Below are positions 34,519 to 43,320 of a DNA stretch of 64,000 nt, in pieces. Each line of letters opens with the position of its first letter. Positions within the stretch are counted from its first letter, which is position 1. The position numbers were made by a program, and so were the translations under genes. Location of the stretch: the NCBI RefSeq assembly GCF_036181745.1, contig NZ_CP108080.1, positions 4,307,501-4,371,500 on the forward strand, given 5' to 3'. This stretch comes from Streptomyces sp. NBC_00259 (lineage in GTDB: Bacteria; Actinomycetota; Actinomycetes; Streptomycetales; Streptomycetaceae). Below the pieces are notes generated by a model. That model was given only the letters and a program-made list of their open reading frames with translations, did not search any database and was not told where the DNA came from.

Positions 34519-35667
34519 GTGGCGGGATCCATCACGGCCGGCCCGCACGGGGCGTCCGGGGCGTCGCTCATGAGCGGTGCGAACGGCGGGGAACCGGCGG
34601 CGGGTGAGCGTCGGGCCGGGCCGCTGATCATCACGGAGGACGTGGCGCTGCTCGACGATCTGCTGAGGCTCTGCGCCGCGGCGGGCGCCGATCCGCAGGT
34701 CCATCATGCGGTGCCCGAGGAGAGGGGGAGCTGGGAGGGCGCGCCGCTGGTCCTCGTAGGGGACGACGCGGCGGCGAGGTGTCGAGGAGCCACCCGCAGA
34801 CGCGGTGTGCTGCTCGTCGGACACGACCAGGACGATCCACAGGTGTGGCGGCGGGCGGTGGAGATCGGCGCCGACTGTGTGCTGCGGCTGCCCGACGCCG
34901 AGGGCTGGCTCGTGGACAGGATCGCCGATGTGGCCGAAGGCGTCGGCCGTCCGGCGCTGACGGTCGGCGTGATCGGCGGCCGGGGCGGCGCGGGAGCGTC
35001 CACGCTGGCGTGCGCGCTCGCCGTGACGGCGGCCCGCGAGGGGCGGCGCACGATGCTCGTCGACGGCGATCCGCTGGGCGGCGGTCTCGACGTGCTCCTC
35101 GGAGGAGAGCAGTCGAAGGGCAGAAGGTGGCCCGACTTCGCGGCGTCCAGGGGCCGGGTGGCCGGCGGCGCGCTGGAGGAGTCGCTGCCCTCGGCGCACG
35201 GGCTGCGGGTGCTCAGCTGGGACCGGGGCGATTCGGTGGTGATCCCTCCGGAGGCCATGCGATCGGTGCTGGCGGCCGCACGCAGACGCGGAGGCGTGGT
35301 CGTCGTGGATCTGGCGCGGCGCGTCGACGAGGGTGTCGCGGAGGCACTGGCACAGCTGGATCTCGGGCTGCTGGTCGTCCCGGGGGAGCTGCGGGCGGTG
35401 GCCGCCGCCCGGCGCGTCGCGACGACGGCCGGCATGGTCCTCGGCGATCTGCGGGTCGTGGTGCGCGGGCCGTATGCCTCCGGGCTCGACGAGCAGTGGG
35501 TGGCCGAGGCGCTCGAACTGCCGCTGGCGGGCGAACTCCCGGTGGAGGCTGGGCTCCTCGCTGATCTGGACGGTGGCGTTCCGCCGGGTGCGGTTCCGCG
35601 CGGGCCTCTGGCCAGGTTCTGCTCGGCGTTCTGGGAGCGCGCGCTCGCGGACGGAGGTGCGCCATGA
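34519..35667 (+). CDS. ssd: Septum site-determining protein Ssd / TadZ-like ATPase
   Basis: This 382-residue CpaE/TadZ-type protein has a receiver-like N-terminal domain (~60-160) and a MinD-like ATPase domain (~165-370). The P-loop GGRGGAGASTLACALA lacks the usual GKS/T lysine, as in Ssd-type proteins, so nucleotide hydrolysis may be weak. In actinobacteria Ssd homologues influence septation and stand at the head of Tad/Flp loci, where TadZ positions the pilus machine. The GTG start has GAGAGGGGGAGA before it. The stop overlaps the next gene's ATG. Confidence 0.88.
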   Translation: MAGSITAGPHGASGASLMSGANGGEPAAGERRAGPLIITEDVALLDDLLRLCAAAGADPQVHHAVPEERGSWEGAPLVLVGDDAAARCRGATRRRGVLLVGHDQDDPQVWRRAVEIGADCVLRLPDAEGWLVDRIADVAEGVGRPALTVGVIGGRGGAGASTLACALAVTAAREGRRTMLVDGDPLGGGLDVLLGGEQSKGRRWPDFAASRGRVAGGALEESLPSAHGLRVLSWDRGDSVVIPPEAMRSVLAAARRRGGVVVVDLARRVDEGVAEALAQLDLGLLVVPGELRAVAAARRVATTAGMVLGDLRVVVRGPYASGLDEQWVAEALELPLAGELPVEAGLLADLDGGVPPGAVPRGPLARFCSAFWERALADGGAP

Positions 35668-36812
35668 CCTCGCTGCTGCTCGAAGCGGTGCGGCAACGGC
35701 TTGCCGAGAGCGGGGCAGAGCCGACCCCGGCCAGGGTGGCGGCCGCGCTGCGGGCGCAGGGGCGGCTGCTCGGCGACACGGAGGTGCTCGGTGCCGCCGA
35801 GGAGCTGCGGTGCGAACTGGTGGGCACAGGGCCCCTGGAGCCACTGCTCTCCGATCCGGCGGTGACGGATGTGCTGGTGTCGGCGCCCGACCGGGTGTGG
35901 GTCGACCGGGGCGGCGGGCTCCGGCTCACCGATGTCACGTTCTCCGATGCGGCGGCGGTGCGCAGGCTGGCACAGAGGCTCGCGGCGGTGGCGGGGCGAC
36001 GGCTGGACGACGCCCGCCCCTGGGTGGATGCCAGGCTCCCCGACGGCACGCGGATGCACGCGGTGCTGCCTCCGGTGGCGGTCGGCTCCACGTGTCTGTC
36101 GCTGCGGGTGGTGCGGCCCCGGGCCTTCTCGCTGGGCGAGCTGGTCGAGGCGGGGACGGTCCCGCCTGGTGGCGAGCGGCTGTTCCGCGCGCTGATCGAG
36201 GCCAGAATCTCCTATCTGATCAGCGGAGGCACGGGCACCGGAAAGACGACGCTGTTGTCCACCCTGCTGGGACTCGTCGGCGCGCAGGAGCGCATCGTGC
36301 TGGCCGAGGACTCGGCGGAGTTGCGGCCCGACCATCCGCATGTGGTGCGACTGGAGTCCCGCCCCGCCAATCAGGAAGGTGCGGGTCTGGTCACCCTGCG
36401 GGACCTGGTGCGCCAGGCGCTGCGCATGCGGCCGGACCGGCTGGTCGTCGGGGAGGTGCGTGGTGCCGAAGTGACCGATCTCCTCGCCGCGTTGAACACG
36501 GGCCATGACGGCGGGTGCGGCACGGTCCACGCCAATACGGCCGCGGACGTCCCGGCCCGACTGGAAGCCCTCGGTACGGCGGCGGGCCTCGACCGGGCCG
36601 CGCTGCACAGCCAGTTGGCCGCGGCTCTGTCACTGGTGATCCACCTGGTGCGGGAGCGGGACGGCCGGCGCAGGGTCGCCGAGGTCCATGTGCTGGAGCG
36701 GAACGAGGCGGGACTGGTGGTGACCGTTCCGGCGCTGCGATGGGGCGCGGCGCGCTTCACACGGGAGCGGGGCTGGGAGCGGCTGCGGTCGTTGATCGGA
36801 GGTGCGTGGTGA
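35664..36812 (+). CDS. tadA: TadA/CpaF-family ATPase
   Basis: This 382-residue secretion ATPase powers the Tad/Flp system. Seen: Walker A GGTGTGKTTLL, Walker B RLVVGEVRGAEV, His box TVHANTAADVP, and an N-terminal helical domain typical of CpaF. It has ATGA coupling from ssd and GTGA coupling to the next gene. Length is standard for CpaF. Confidence 0.92.
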   Translation: MTSLLLEAVRQRLAESGAEPTPARVAAALRAQGRLLGDTEVLGAAEELRCELVGTGPLEPLLSDPAVTDVLVSAPDRVWVDRGGGLRLTDVTFSDAAAVRRLAQRLAAVAGRRLDDARPWVDARLPDGTRMHAVLPPVAVGSTCLSLRVVRPRAFSLGELVEAGTVPPGGERLFRALIEARISYLISGGTGTGKTTLLSTLLGLVGAQERIVLAEDSAELRPDHPHVVRLESRPANQEGAGLVTLRDLVRQALRMRPDRLVVGEVRGAEVTDLLAALNTGHDGGCGTVHANTAADVPARLEALGTAAGLDRAALHSQLAAALSLVIHLVRERDGRRRVAEVHVLERNEAGLVVTVPALRWGAARFTRERGWERLRSLIGGAW

Positions 36813-37657
36813 CCACCATGGCGACGTATGCCGCGGTGTGCGCGGGAGCCGCGGCCTGTCTGACGGTCGCCGGGGACCAGGGGGTGCGACGGGCGAGGCT
36901 GATGCTGGCGGGCGGTGGGGCCGTGGAGACACGACCCCGGTGGGGCCGAGAGCGATGGCGGCCGGTCGTGGGCCGGCTGCGGCGGGAATGGCTGTGCCTG
37001 CCGGTGGGACTGCTGCTGGCCGTGCTCGGCGAGTCGGTGCTTCCCCTTGTCGCTGCCGTGGTGGCGATTCCCCTGGTGGGGCGGCGGCTGACGGCCATGG
37101 AGCGAAGGAGAGCCAAGGAGCACAAGGCCGATGCGGTGATCGCGCTGTGCGGCGGCATCGCGGGCGAGTTGCGGGCCGGTCGCCAGCCAGGGCAGGCACT
37201 GCTGAGCGCGGGCCGGGCCACGGGCGCGCTGGGCGGCTCGGAGGCCGCGGTGCTGGCGGCCGCCCGGTTCGGCGGTGATGTGCCCGCGGAGCTGCGGCGC
37301 GCCGGCCGTGAGCCGGGTGCGGACGGGCTCGCCGGCCTCGCGGCCTGCTGGCTGGTCTCCGTGGACAGCGGGGCCGGCCTGGCCGCCGGACTCGACCGGC
37401 TGGAGGCGGCCCTGAGAGCCGAGCGGGACCAACGGGAGGCCTTGCGCGCCCAGTTGGCCGGCGCGTCGTCGACGGTCGTGGTGCTGGCCCTGCTGCCGGT
37501 CGTCGGCCTCGGCCTGGGATGGGCGCTCGGCGCCGACCCGTTGCGGGTGCTGCTGCACACTCCCGCCGGCCTGGGGTGCCTGGTGTTGGGCGGGCTGCTT
37601 GAGGCCGCGGGGCTGTTCTGGGCGGTGCGGATCGTGCGGGCGGGGGCGCGGTCATGA
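36809..37657 (+). CDS. tadB: TadB-like type II secretion F-domain protein
   Basis: This 282-residue membrane protein has a T2SF domain (DAVIALCGGIAGELRAGRQPGQALL) and three to four helices at the C-terminus and near residues 60-85. It is an inner-membrane platform protein for pilus assembly. GTG is used as the start because GGAGG lies six bases upstream; it overlaps the tadA stop. Confidence 0.85.
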   Translation: MTTMATYAAVCAGAAACLTVAGDQGVRRARLMLAGGGAVETRPRWGRERWRPVVGRLRREWLCLPVGLLLAVLGESVLPLVAAVVAIPLVGRRLTAMERRRAKEHKADAVIALCGGIAGELRAGRQPGQALLSAGRATGALGGSEAAVLAAARFGGDVPAELRRAGREPGADGLAGLAACWLVSVDSGAGLAAGLDRLEAALRAERDQREALRAQLAGASSTVVVLALLPVVGLGLGWALGADPLRVLLHTPAGLGCLVLGGLLEAAGLFWAVRIVRAGARS

Positions 37658-38445
37658 GCGGTGAGTCGGTCCACCGGCTGGCGGTTGCCGCGTCCCTCCT
37701 GTCGGCCGTGGTCTGGCTGGGCTGCGTTGCGGTGGCGCGGCGGCGTGAGCGGCGGGTGCGCAGGAGGATCTCCGCACTGCTCGGCGCGGATCCCGGGAAG
37801 CGTCGTATGCGGCCGTCTCGGCGTCCCGCACGGGTGCCGTCGTGGGTGCGGCGATCGGCACTCCCGGTGGGTGCGCTGATCACCGGCTACGCACTGGCCG
37901 GCGGAATCGCCGGATGCCTGCTGGGACTTGCCGGGGCCTACGGCCTCCGCAGATGGCAGCAAGGCCGTGCACGGGACCGGGAGGCGGGCGGTTCCGCCGA
38001 CGGTGCCTCACGGCAACTGCCGCTCGCCGCCGAACTGCTGGCGGCCTGTGTCTCGGCCGGAGCGGGGCCACGGGAGGCGGCGGAAGCGGTGGGCCAGTCG
38101 ATGGGCGGGCCGGTCGGCGAGCGACTGGCGCAGGCCGCGGCCGAGCTGCGACTGGGGAGCGAACCGGCGCGCGCGTGGGGGCGGTTCGGGGAGATACCAG
38201 GCGCCGAAGGGCTTGCCCGCTGCCTGGAGCGGGCCGCCTCATCGGGAGCGCCCGCGGCCGAGCCGGTGTCCCGGCTCGCTGCCGGCCTCCGGGCGGAAAG
38301 GGCCAGGGCCGCCGCGTCCCGGGCCCAGCGCGCACAGGTCCTGATCACCGCGCCGGTGGGCCTCTGCTTCCTGCCCGCCTTCCTGGCGATCGGGGTGGCC
38401 CCGGTGGTGATCGGCCTCGCCACCGGGCTGCTGAGCGGCAACTGA
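37654..38445 (+). CDS. tadC: TadC-like type II secretion F-domain protein
   Basis: This 263-residue second platform protein has helices at about 7-27, 68-90 and 230-260 and a T2SF core (LPLAAELLAACVSAGAGPREAAEAV). Coupled by a 4-bp overlap to tadB. The C-terminal helix ends in ATGLLSGN, close to the family norm. Confidence 0.83.
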   Translation: MSGESVHRLAVAASLLSAVVWLGCVAVARRRERRVRRRISALLGADPGKRRMRPSRRPARVPSWVRRSALPVGALITGYALAGGIAGCLLGLAGAYGLRRWQQGRARDREAGGSADGASRQLPLAAELLAACVSAGAGPREAAEAVGQSMGGPVGERLAQAAAELRLGSEPARAWGRFGEIPGAEGLARCLERAASSGAPAAEPVSRLAAGLRAERARAAASRAQRAQVLITAPVGLCFLPAFLAIGVAPVVIGLATGLLSGN

Positions 38446-38492
38446 GACGGCCGGCGAAGACACCAATTGCACGATGGATTCAGGGGGTTGAC

Positions 38493-38774
38493 ATGAGTTT
38501 GACCAGTATGAGGTTCGCTGATGTGAGGTTCGCCGGCGTCAGGTGCGGTGAGCTGAGGGTCGTGGCCCGGATGAGGGCACGGATGGCCGGTGCGCGGGCC
38601 TGGCTGCTCGGCAGGCGCATCCGCGGCGATGCCGGGATGACCACCTCGGAGTACGCGATGGGAACGATCGCGGCATGCGCCTTCGCCGCGGTGCTCTACA
38701 AGGTGGTGACGAGCGGAACGGTCTCGAAGGCGCTCGAATCGGTGATCGGGAAGGCGCTCGATGCGCAGTTCTGA
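38493..38774 (+). CDS. DUF4244 protein, probable Flp-type pilin
   Basis: This 93-residue protein has a long basic N-terminus and then GDAGMTTSEYAMGTIAAC. Gly followed by Glu at +5 and Tyr at +6 is the class IVb Flp prepilin cleavage signature (G/xxxxEY), with a hydrophobic helix after it. I therefore read DUF4244 here as the pilin of the locus. No prepilin peptidase gene is seen nearby, so processing would need a distant enzyme. GGGGG lies before the ATG. The 3' end overlaps the TadE-like gene by 14 bp. Confidence 0.8.
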   Translation: MSLTSMRFADVRFAGVRCGELRVVARMRARMAGARAWLLGRRIRGDAGMTTSEYAMGTIAACAFAAVLYKVVTSGTVSKALESVIGKALDAQF

Positions 38775-39135
38775 GACGACGAGCGATGCGGAGAGGGGGT
38801 CCGTGACGGCAGAGGCGGCGGTCGCCGTGCCGGCGCTGGTGGTGTTCACGATGGCGCTGGTGTGGGCCCTGATGGCGGCATCCGCGCAGATCCAGTGCGT
38901 GGACGCCGCCAGGGCAGGGGCGCGCGCCGCCGCCCGCTCGGAGCCGGAGGCAGCCGCGCTCGCCGCGGCCCGGTCGGCCGCCCCGCGGGACGCCGAGGTC
39001 TCGCTGCTCCGCGAAGGCGAGCTCTGGCGGGTGCGGGTGGAGGCCGCGAGTCCCGGCCCGGGAGCACTGGCGCTCACTCTGACGGCGGAAGCCGTCGCCC
39101 TCGCGGAGGACACGGTGGGGAGCGGTGCGCCATGA
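38761..39135 (+). CDS. tadE: TadE-like pseudopilin
   Basis: This 124-residue protein has one hydrophobic helix after ERGSVTAEAAVAVPAL. GSVTAE again places Glu at +5 after Gly, as in prepilin-like TadE. The C-terminal part is beta-strand-rich and probably extracytoplasmic. It sits between the Flp-like and TadG-like genes with overlaps at both ends. Confidence 0.82.
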   Translation: MRSSETTSDAERGSVTAEAAVAVPALVVFTMALVWALMAASAQIQCVDAARAGARAAARSEPEAAALAAARSAAPRDAEVSLLREGELWRVRVEAASPGPGALALTLTAEAVALAEDTVGSGAP

Positions 39136-39602
39136 GGAATCACGACCGGGGGTCGGCGACGGTGTGGGCGGCCATGGCGGCGTGCGCCATGTGTGCGGTC
39201 TTCGCCGTGGTGCTCGCCATGGGCCAGGCGGTCGTCGCCCGCCACCGTGCGGGTGCCGCGGCGGACCTCGCGGCGCTCGCGGCGGCGGACCGGGCCCTTG
39301 AGGGCGCGGCGCAGGCGTGCGTCGCGGCGGCGGGGGTGGCCCGGGCACAAGGGGCGGATCTGGTGCGGTGCGCGGTGGACGGCGAGATCGCCGATGTGAC
39401 GGCCCGGGCCGCCCTCGGCCCGTACGCACCGGAGGTCAGATCCCGCGCGGGCCCGCCGGGGTCCCTGGGCCCTTCGGGACCCCCGGATGGCCCACTGCCT
39501 CTCAAGCCCTCTCTGCCGGGTCCGCCGATCGGTCCGACGGCGGGTCCGACGGCGGGGCCGGGGGCGCAGCCGGGACCGGGGCCTCCCGGAGGAGGACGGT
39601 GA
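39132..39602 (+). CDS. TadG/Rv3654c-like protein with Gly/Pro-rich tail
   Basis: This 156-residue membrane protein has one helix (AAMAACAMCAVFAVVLAMG) after DRGSATVW, matching the Rv3654c-type TadE-like family. Its last ~50 residues are G/P-rich repeats (PGPPGG, GPTAGPTAG). The gene ends inside the 3' end of the convergent helicase gene, with about 100 bp of antisense overlap. It is the last of seven Tad genes. Confidence 0.8.
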   Translation: MRNHDRGSATVWAAMAACAMCAVFAVVLAMGQAVVARHRAGAAADLAALAAADRALEGAAQACVAAAGVARAQGADLVRCAVDGEIADVTARAALGPYAPEVRSRAGPPGSLGPSGPPDGPLPLKPSLPGPPIGPTAGPTAGPGAQPGPGPPGGGR

Positions 39603-42021
39603 GCAGGCGGACGGCGGCGCGTTTGTGCAGCGGGTCATTGCCGTTGCCGCACTTGGGGGACTGGATGCAGGACGGGCAGCCCGCATCGCACTCGCAGGAG
39701 GCGATGGCCTCGCGGGTCGCGGTCAGCCACTCACGGGCGGTGTGGAAGGCCCGCTCGGCGAAGCCCGCGCCGCCCGGTTGGCCGTCGTACACGAAGACCG
39801 TGGGCAGCAGGGTGTCCGGGTGCAGCGGGACGGAGACCCCGCCGATGTCCCAGCGGTCGCAGGTGGCGAACAGCGGGAGCATCCCGATGGAGGCGTGCTC
39901 GGCGGCGTGCAAGGCGCCGCCCAGCTGCTCCGGGTTCACCCGGGCGGCCTCCAGCTGGTCCTCGGTGACCGTCCACCACACGGCCCGGGTGCGCAGGGTG
40001 CGCGGTGGCAGATCGAGCTTGGTCTCACCGAGCACCTCGCCGGTGATCAGCTTCCGGCGGAGGAAGGAGACGACCTGGTTGGTGACCTCGACCGAGCCGT
40101 AGCAGAGGCGCCCGGCGCCCCAGGGGATCTCGGTGTCGGTGTCCAGGACGGAGATGGAGGTGGTGTCGCGGGCGGTGGTGGAGTACGGCGGGTTCGCCTC
40201 CTCGACGAGGGCGACGGAGTCCTCCAGGTCCAGCTGCTTCACCAGGTACGTACGGCCCTGGTGGAGATGCACGGCCCCGTCGTGGACGGCGGCGTGGGCG
40301 GCGGGCTCGTCGACCGTGCCGAGCAGCCGGCCGGTCGCGGCCTCGACGATCTGCACCGGCCGGCCGCCCTCGCCCCTGATGTCGGTGAGATCGGCGGCCC
40401 GCTCACGGCGGGTCCAGTACCAGCCGGCGGTGCGTCTGCGCAGCAGGCCCGCGCTCTCCAGCTGTGGCAGCAGCTCGGCCACGGCCGGGCCGAACAGCTC
40501 CAGGTCCTGCTCCGTCAGGGGAAGCTCGGCGGCGGCCGCGCAGAGGTGCGGGGCCAGGACGTAGGGGTTGTCCGGGTCGAGAACGGTGGACTCGACGGGC
40601 TGCTGGAAGAGCGCCTCGGGGTGGTGGACGAGGAACGTGTCCAGCGGGTCGTCGCGGGCGACCAGCACCGCGAGCGCACCCTGCCCGGACCGACCGGCCC
40701 TGCCGGCCTGCTGCCAGAGGGAGGCACGGGTGCCGGGGTAGCCGGCGATGACCACCGCGTCCAGGCCGGACACGTCGACGCCCAGCTCAAGGGCGGTGGT
40801 GGCGGCGAGGCCGAGCAGTTCCCCGGAGTGCAGGGCGCGCTCCAGGGCGCGCCGCTCCTCCGGCAGATAGCCGCCCCGGTAGGCGGCGACACGCCGGGCA
40901 AGGCTGCGGTCGACCTCGGCCAGGCGTTCCTGGGCGATGACGGAGATCAGTTCGGCGCCGCGCCGGGAGCGGACGAACGCGACCGTACGGACGCCCTGAA
41001 CGGTCAGGTCGGTGAGGAGGTCCGCGGTCTCCGCGGTGGCGGTACGGCGCACCGGAGCGCCCTTCTCGCCGTGCAGCTCGGTGAGCGGGGGCTCCCAGAG
41101 GGCGAAGACGAGTTCGCCGCGGGGCGAGGCGTCGTCGGAGACCTCGGTGACGGGCAGGCCGGTGAGCCGTCCGGCGGCGACGGCCGGTTCGGCGGAGGTG
41201 GCCGAGGCGAGGAGGAACACGGGATCCGCGCCGTAGCGGGCGCACACGCGGCGTAGCCGGCGCAGCACCTGGGCGACATGGGAGCCGAAGACACCGCGAT
41301 AGGTGTGGCACTCGTCGATGACGATGTAGCGCAGCGAGCGCAGGAAGGAGGCCCAGCGGGGATGTGACGGGAGTATGCCGCGGTGCAGCATGTCCGGATT
41401 GGTGAGGACGTAGTTCGCGTACTGGCGGACCCACTCGCGTTCCTCGACCGGGGTGTCTCCGTCGTACACGGCCGGTCGCACACGGTTCCCGAGCGGCGCC
41501 GCGAGTTCCTTCACGGCACGGCGCTGGTCGGCGGCCAGGGCCTTGGTCGGGGCGAGGTAGAGGGCCGTGGTGCCGCGTCCGTTGGCGGCCTCGGAGCCGT
41601 CGAGCAGCGTGCTGAGGACCGGCGCCAGATAGGCGAGCGACTTGCCGGACGCGGTGCCGGTGGCGATCACGACCGATTCACCGTCCAGGGCGTGCTCGGC
41701 GGCCGTGGCCTGGTGGGCCCAGGGGTGCTCGATACCGGCCTGCTGAATGGCGTTGATCACTTCCGCGCGGATGCGGTGCGGCCAGACGGCATGGCGGCCC
41801 GGCCTGGGGGGCAAGTGCTCCGTATGAGTGATGCGCGCAGCCCGGCCCGCCCCGGCGGTGAGCCGGTCGAGGACCGTACCCGGCGCAGGGCGGGTTCCCC
41901 CGCTCTCGGCGGGTCGTCTGGATCGGTGATTCATGGCCATCGGCACCGAGTGTGTCACCGGCGTGACGGACAATGGTCCCAAGGCGTCGTGCATGGCTGC
42001 CGGTAAGTGATTGAATGCCAT
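39502..42021 (-). CDS. DEAD/DEAH-box helicase, MrfA/YprA-like
   Basis: This 839-residue superfamily 2 helicase has Q/motif I ATGTASGKSLAYL, DECH motif II in VIDECHTYRG, SATSAEP motif III, QQAGRAGRSGQG motif VI, and a C-terminal DUF1998-type zinc site (CECDAGCPSCIQSPKCGNGN) . MrfA-like enzymes repair interstrand crosslinks in Bacillus. The start ATG (MAFNHLPAAMHD) fits homologues; a start at MAMNHRSRRP is possible. The C-terminal ~20 residues are Pro/Ser/Asp-rich and are antisense to the TadG-like gene. bldG is divergent. Confidence 0.87.
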   Translation of the reverse strand: MAFNHLPAAMHDALGPLSVTPVTHSVPMAMNHRSRRPAESGGTRPAPGTVLDRLTAGAGRAARITHTEHLPPRPGRHAVWPHRIRAEVINAIQQAGIEHPWAHQATAAEHALDGESVVIATGTASGKSLAYLAPVLSTLLDGSEAANGRGTTALYLAPTKALAADQRRAVKELAAPLGNRVRPAVYDGDTPVEEREWVRQYANYVLTNPDMLHRGILPSHPRWASFLRSLRYIVIDECHTYRGVFGSHVAQVLRRLRRVCARYGADPVFLLASATSAEPAVAAGRLTGLPVTEVSDDASPRGELVFALWEPPLTELHGEKGAPVRRTATAETADLLTDLTVQGVRTVAFVRSRRGAELISVIAQERLAEVDRSLARRVAAYRGGYLPEERRALERALHSGELLGLAATTALELGVDVSGLDAVVIAGYPGTRASLWQQAGRAGRSGQGALAVLVARDDPLDTFLVHHPEALFQQPVESTVLDPDNPYVLAPHLCAAAAELPLTEQDLELFGPAVAELLPQLESAGLLRRRTAGWYWTRRERAADLTDIRGEGGRPVQIVEAATGRLLGTVDEPAAHAAVHDGAVHLHQGRTYLVKQLDLEDSVALVEEANPPYSTTARDTTSISVLDTDTEIPWGAGRLCYGSVEVTNQVVSFLRRKLITGEVLGETKLDLPPRTLRTRAVWWTVTEDQLEAARVNPEQLGGALHAAEHASIGMLPLFATCDRWDIGGVSVPLHPDTLLPTVFVYDGQPGGAGFAERAFHTAREWLTATREAIASCECDAGCPSCIQSPKCGNGNDPLHKRAAVRLLTVLLREAPVPAAPPAPPSDPPSDRSADPAERA

Positions 42022-42099
42022 CGCGGCTGGCGATCCGTCCCCTGGCTCCGCCGGGGAGACCGAGGGGCGACCGCTCGATAGCAAGGTGCTGGAGGATCC

Positions 42100-42453
42100 G
42101 TGGACCTGTCCCTGTCGACTCGCAATGTGTCCGGCCCTGGCGGCGACCGCACGGTCGTCGAGGTCGGTGGCGAGATTGATGTGTATACCGCGCCCAAGCT
42201 GCGCGAGCAGTTGGTCGAGTTGGTGAACGACGGCAGCTACCACCTGGTTGTCGACATGGAGGGCGTGGACTTCCTCGACTCGACCGGCCTCGGCGTGCTC
42301 GTGGGCGGTCTCAAGCGTGTGCGTGCGCACGAAGGCTCCCTGCGCCTGGTGTGCAACCAGGAGCGCATTCTCAAGATCTTCCGGATCACTGGTCTGACCA
42401 AGGTGTTCCCCATTCACACCACGGTGGACGAGGCCGTCGCGGCGACCGACTGA
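42100..42453 (+). CDS. bldG: BldG, anti-sigma factor antagonist
   Basis: This 117-residue STAS protein controls aerial growth and antibiotics through partner switching. The phosphoacceptor serine lies in FLDSTGLGVLVGG (Ser61). The GTG start has GGAGGAT upstream. It is followed 136 bp later by the anti-sigma-like partner gene, an order that matches SCO3549-SCO3548. A helicase gene is divergent upstream. Confidence 0.94.
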   Translation: MDLSLSTRNVSGPGGDRTVVEVGGEIDVYTAPKLREQLVELVNDGSYHLVVDMEGVDFLDSTGLGVLVGGLKRVRAHEGSLRLVCNQERILKIFRITGLTKVFPIHTTVDEAVAATD

Positions 42454-42589
42454 GTCGTCACGGCGGTTCCCCGGGGGCTCCGGCTGGTCCGGAGGCTCCG
42501 GGGAGTTCCGGAGGAAGGCAAGGGTCCCGGGCGCAAGCCCGGTGCCCCTGAGAAGCACGCTCGCACGCACGTACGTCCGAGGGGGACGC

Positions 42590-43048
42590 ATGGCCACCGT
42601 TGAACTCCGCTTCAGCGCTCAGCCCGAGCATGTCAGGACGGCCCGTCTGGTGGCCGCCGCCGTGGCACGCCGGGCAGGAGTGGACGAGGCGGTGCTGGAC
42701 GAGGTCAGGCTCGCCGTCGGAGAGGCGTGCAGCCGTGCTGTCGGGCTGCATCGCAGCCATGGCATCACCGCTCCTGTTCGGGTCGTGCTGACCGAGGAGG
42801 AGAAGACCTTCTCGATCGAGGTCGGTGACGACGTGCCCGTGTCGGGAGGTTCCGAGGGCGCCGCCGGGGAGCACGGTTCCGGCTCGGCACCCTCCGCGGA
42901 GCACGATGACGCGGACGCCGACGGCCGGGACGCCATGGGCCTCGCGGTGATCAGCGGGCTCGTCGATGACGTCGAGGTGACGTCGGACGAGCACGGAGGT
43001 GTCATTCGGATGAGCTGGCCGACGAATCCGGCCACGATCGCTTCATGA
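42590..43048 (+). CDS. RsbW-like anti-sigma/ATPase partner of BldG
   Basis: This 152-residue GHKL-type anti-sigma-like protein, the likely BldG partner, has VDEAVLDEVRLAVGEACSRAVGLH and a DAMGLAVISGLVDDV C-terminal block. The N-box usually reads EAxxNA; here Asn is replaced by Arg (EACSRA), so ATP binding may be weakened or unusual. An Ala/Gly/Glu/Ser-rich loop sits in the middle (about residues 85-110). The start ATG (MATVELRFSA) is chosen with GAGGGGG upstream. Confidence 0.87.
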   Translation: MATVELRFSAQPEHVRTARLVAAAVARRAGVDEAVLDEVRLAVGEACSRAVGLHRSHGITAPVRVVLTEEEKTFSIEVGDDVPVSGGSEGAAGEHGSGSAPSAEHDDADADGRDAMGLAVISGLVDDVEVTSDEHGGVIRMSWPTNPATIAS

Positions 43049-43107
43049 CCGGGTGACCGCCCGCGGTGCGTCACGCTGACGGCGCCGCGCTCGCCCGCTT
43101 CTCGGAG

Positions 43108-43132
43108 AGGCCCTGCTGAGCAGGGCCTTTTT
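43108..43132 (+). terminator. Intrinsic terminator after the bldG operon
   Basis: A 9-bp stem AGGCCCTGC/GCAGGGCCT with a TGA loop is followed by TTTTTC. It ends bldG-region transcription 60 bp past the last stop. Confidence 0.88.
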
Positions 43133-43276
43133 CATTTCCCTAGATCATTGATCAAGCGTCAATGCTTTTGCCCCATTACCGCTTTCGGGGGCAATCCTGA
43201 GCCGCGATCATTTGCTGAGGAGCGGGCGAAGGTCAATTCCGTTTGTCGCGCACTGTTTTGATCAGGTTCCGCTACC

Positions 43277-43282
43277 TACAAT
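43277..43282 (+). promoter_or_regulatory. Candidate -10 element (TACAAT) upstream of the pyrophosphatase
   Basis: TACAAT is a near-consensus vegetative -10, 38 bp before the ATG, in a clearly AT-richer stretch (43150-43280). No good -35 sits at 17-18 bp; TTGATC at 43258 is too close. Treat as tentative. Confidence 0.35.
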
Positions 43283-43320
43283 CCGTCCACATCTTGAGCT
43301 CTGAGCGTCAAGGAGGACGA

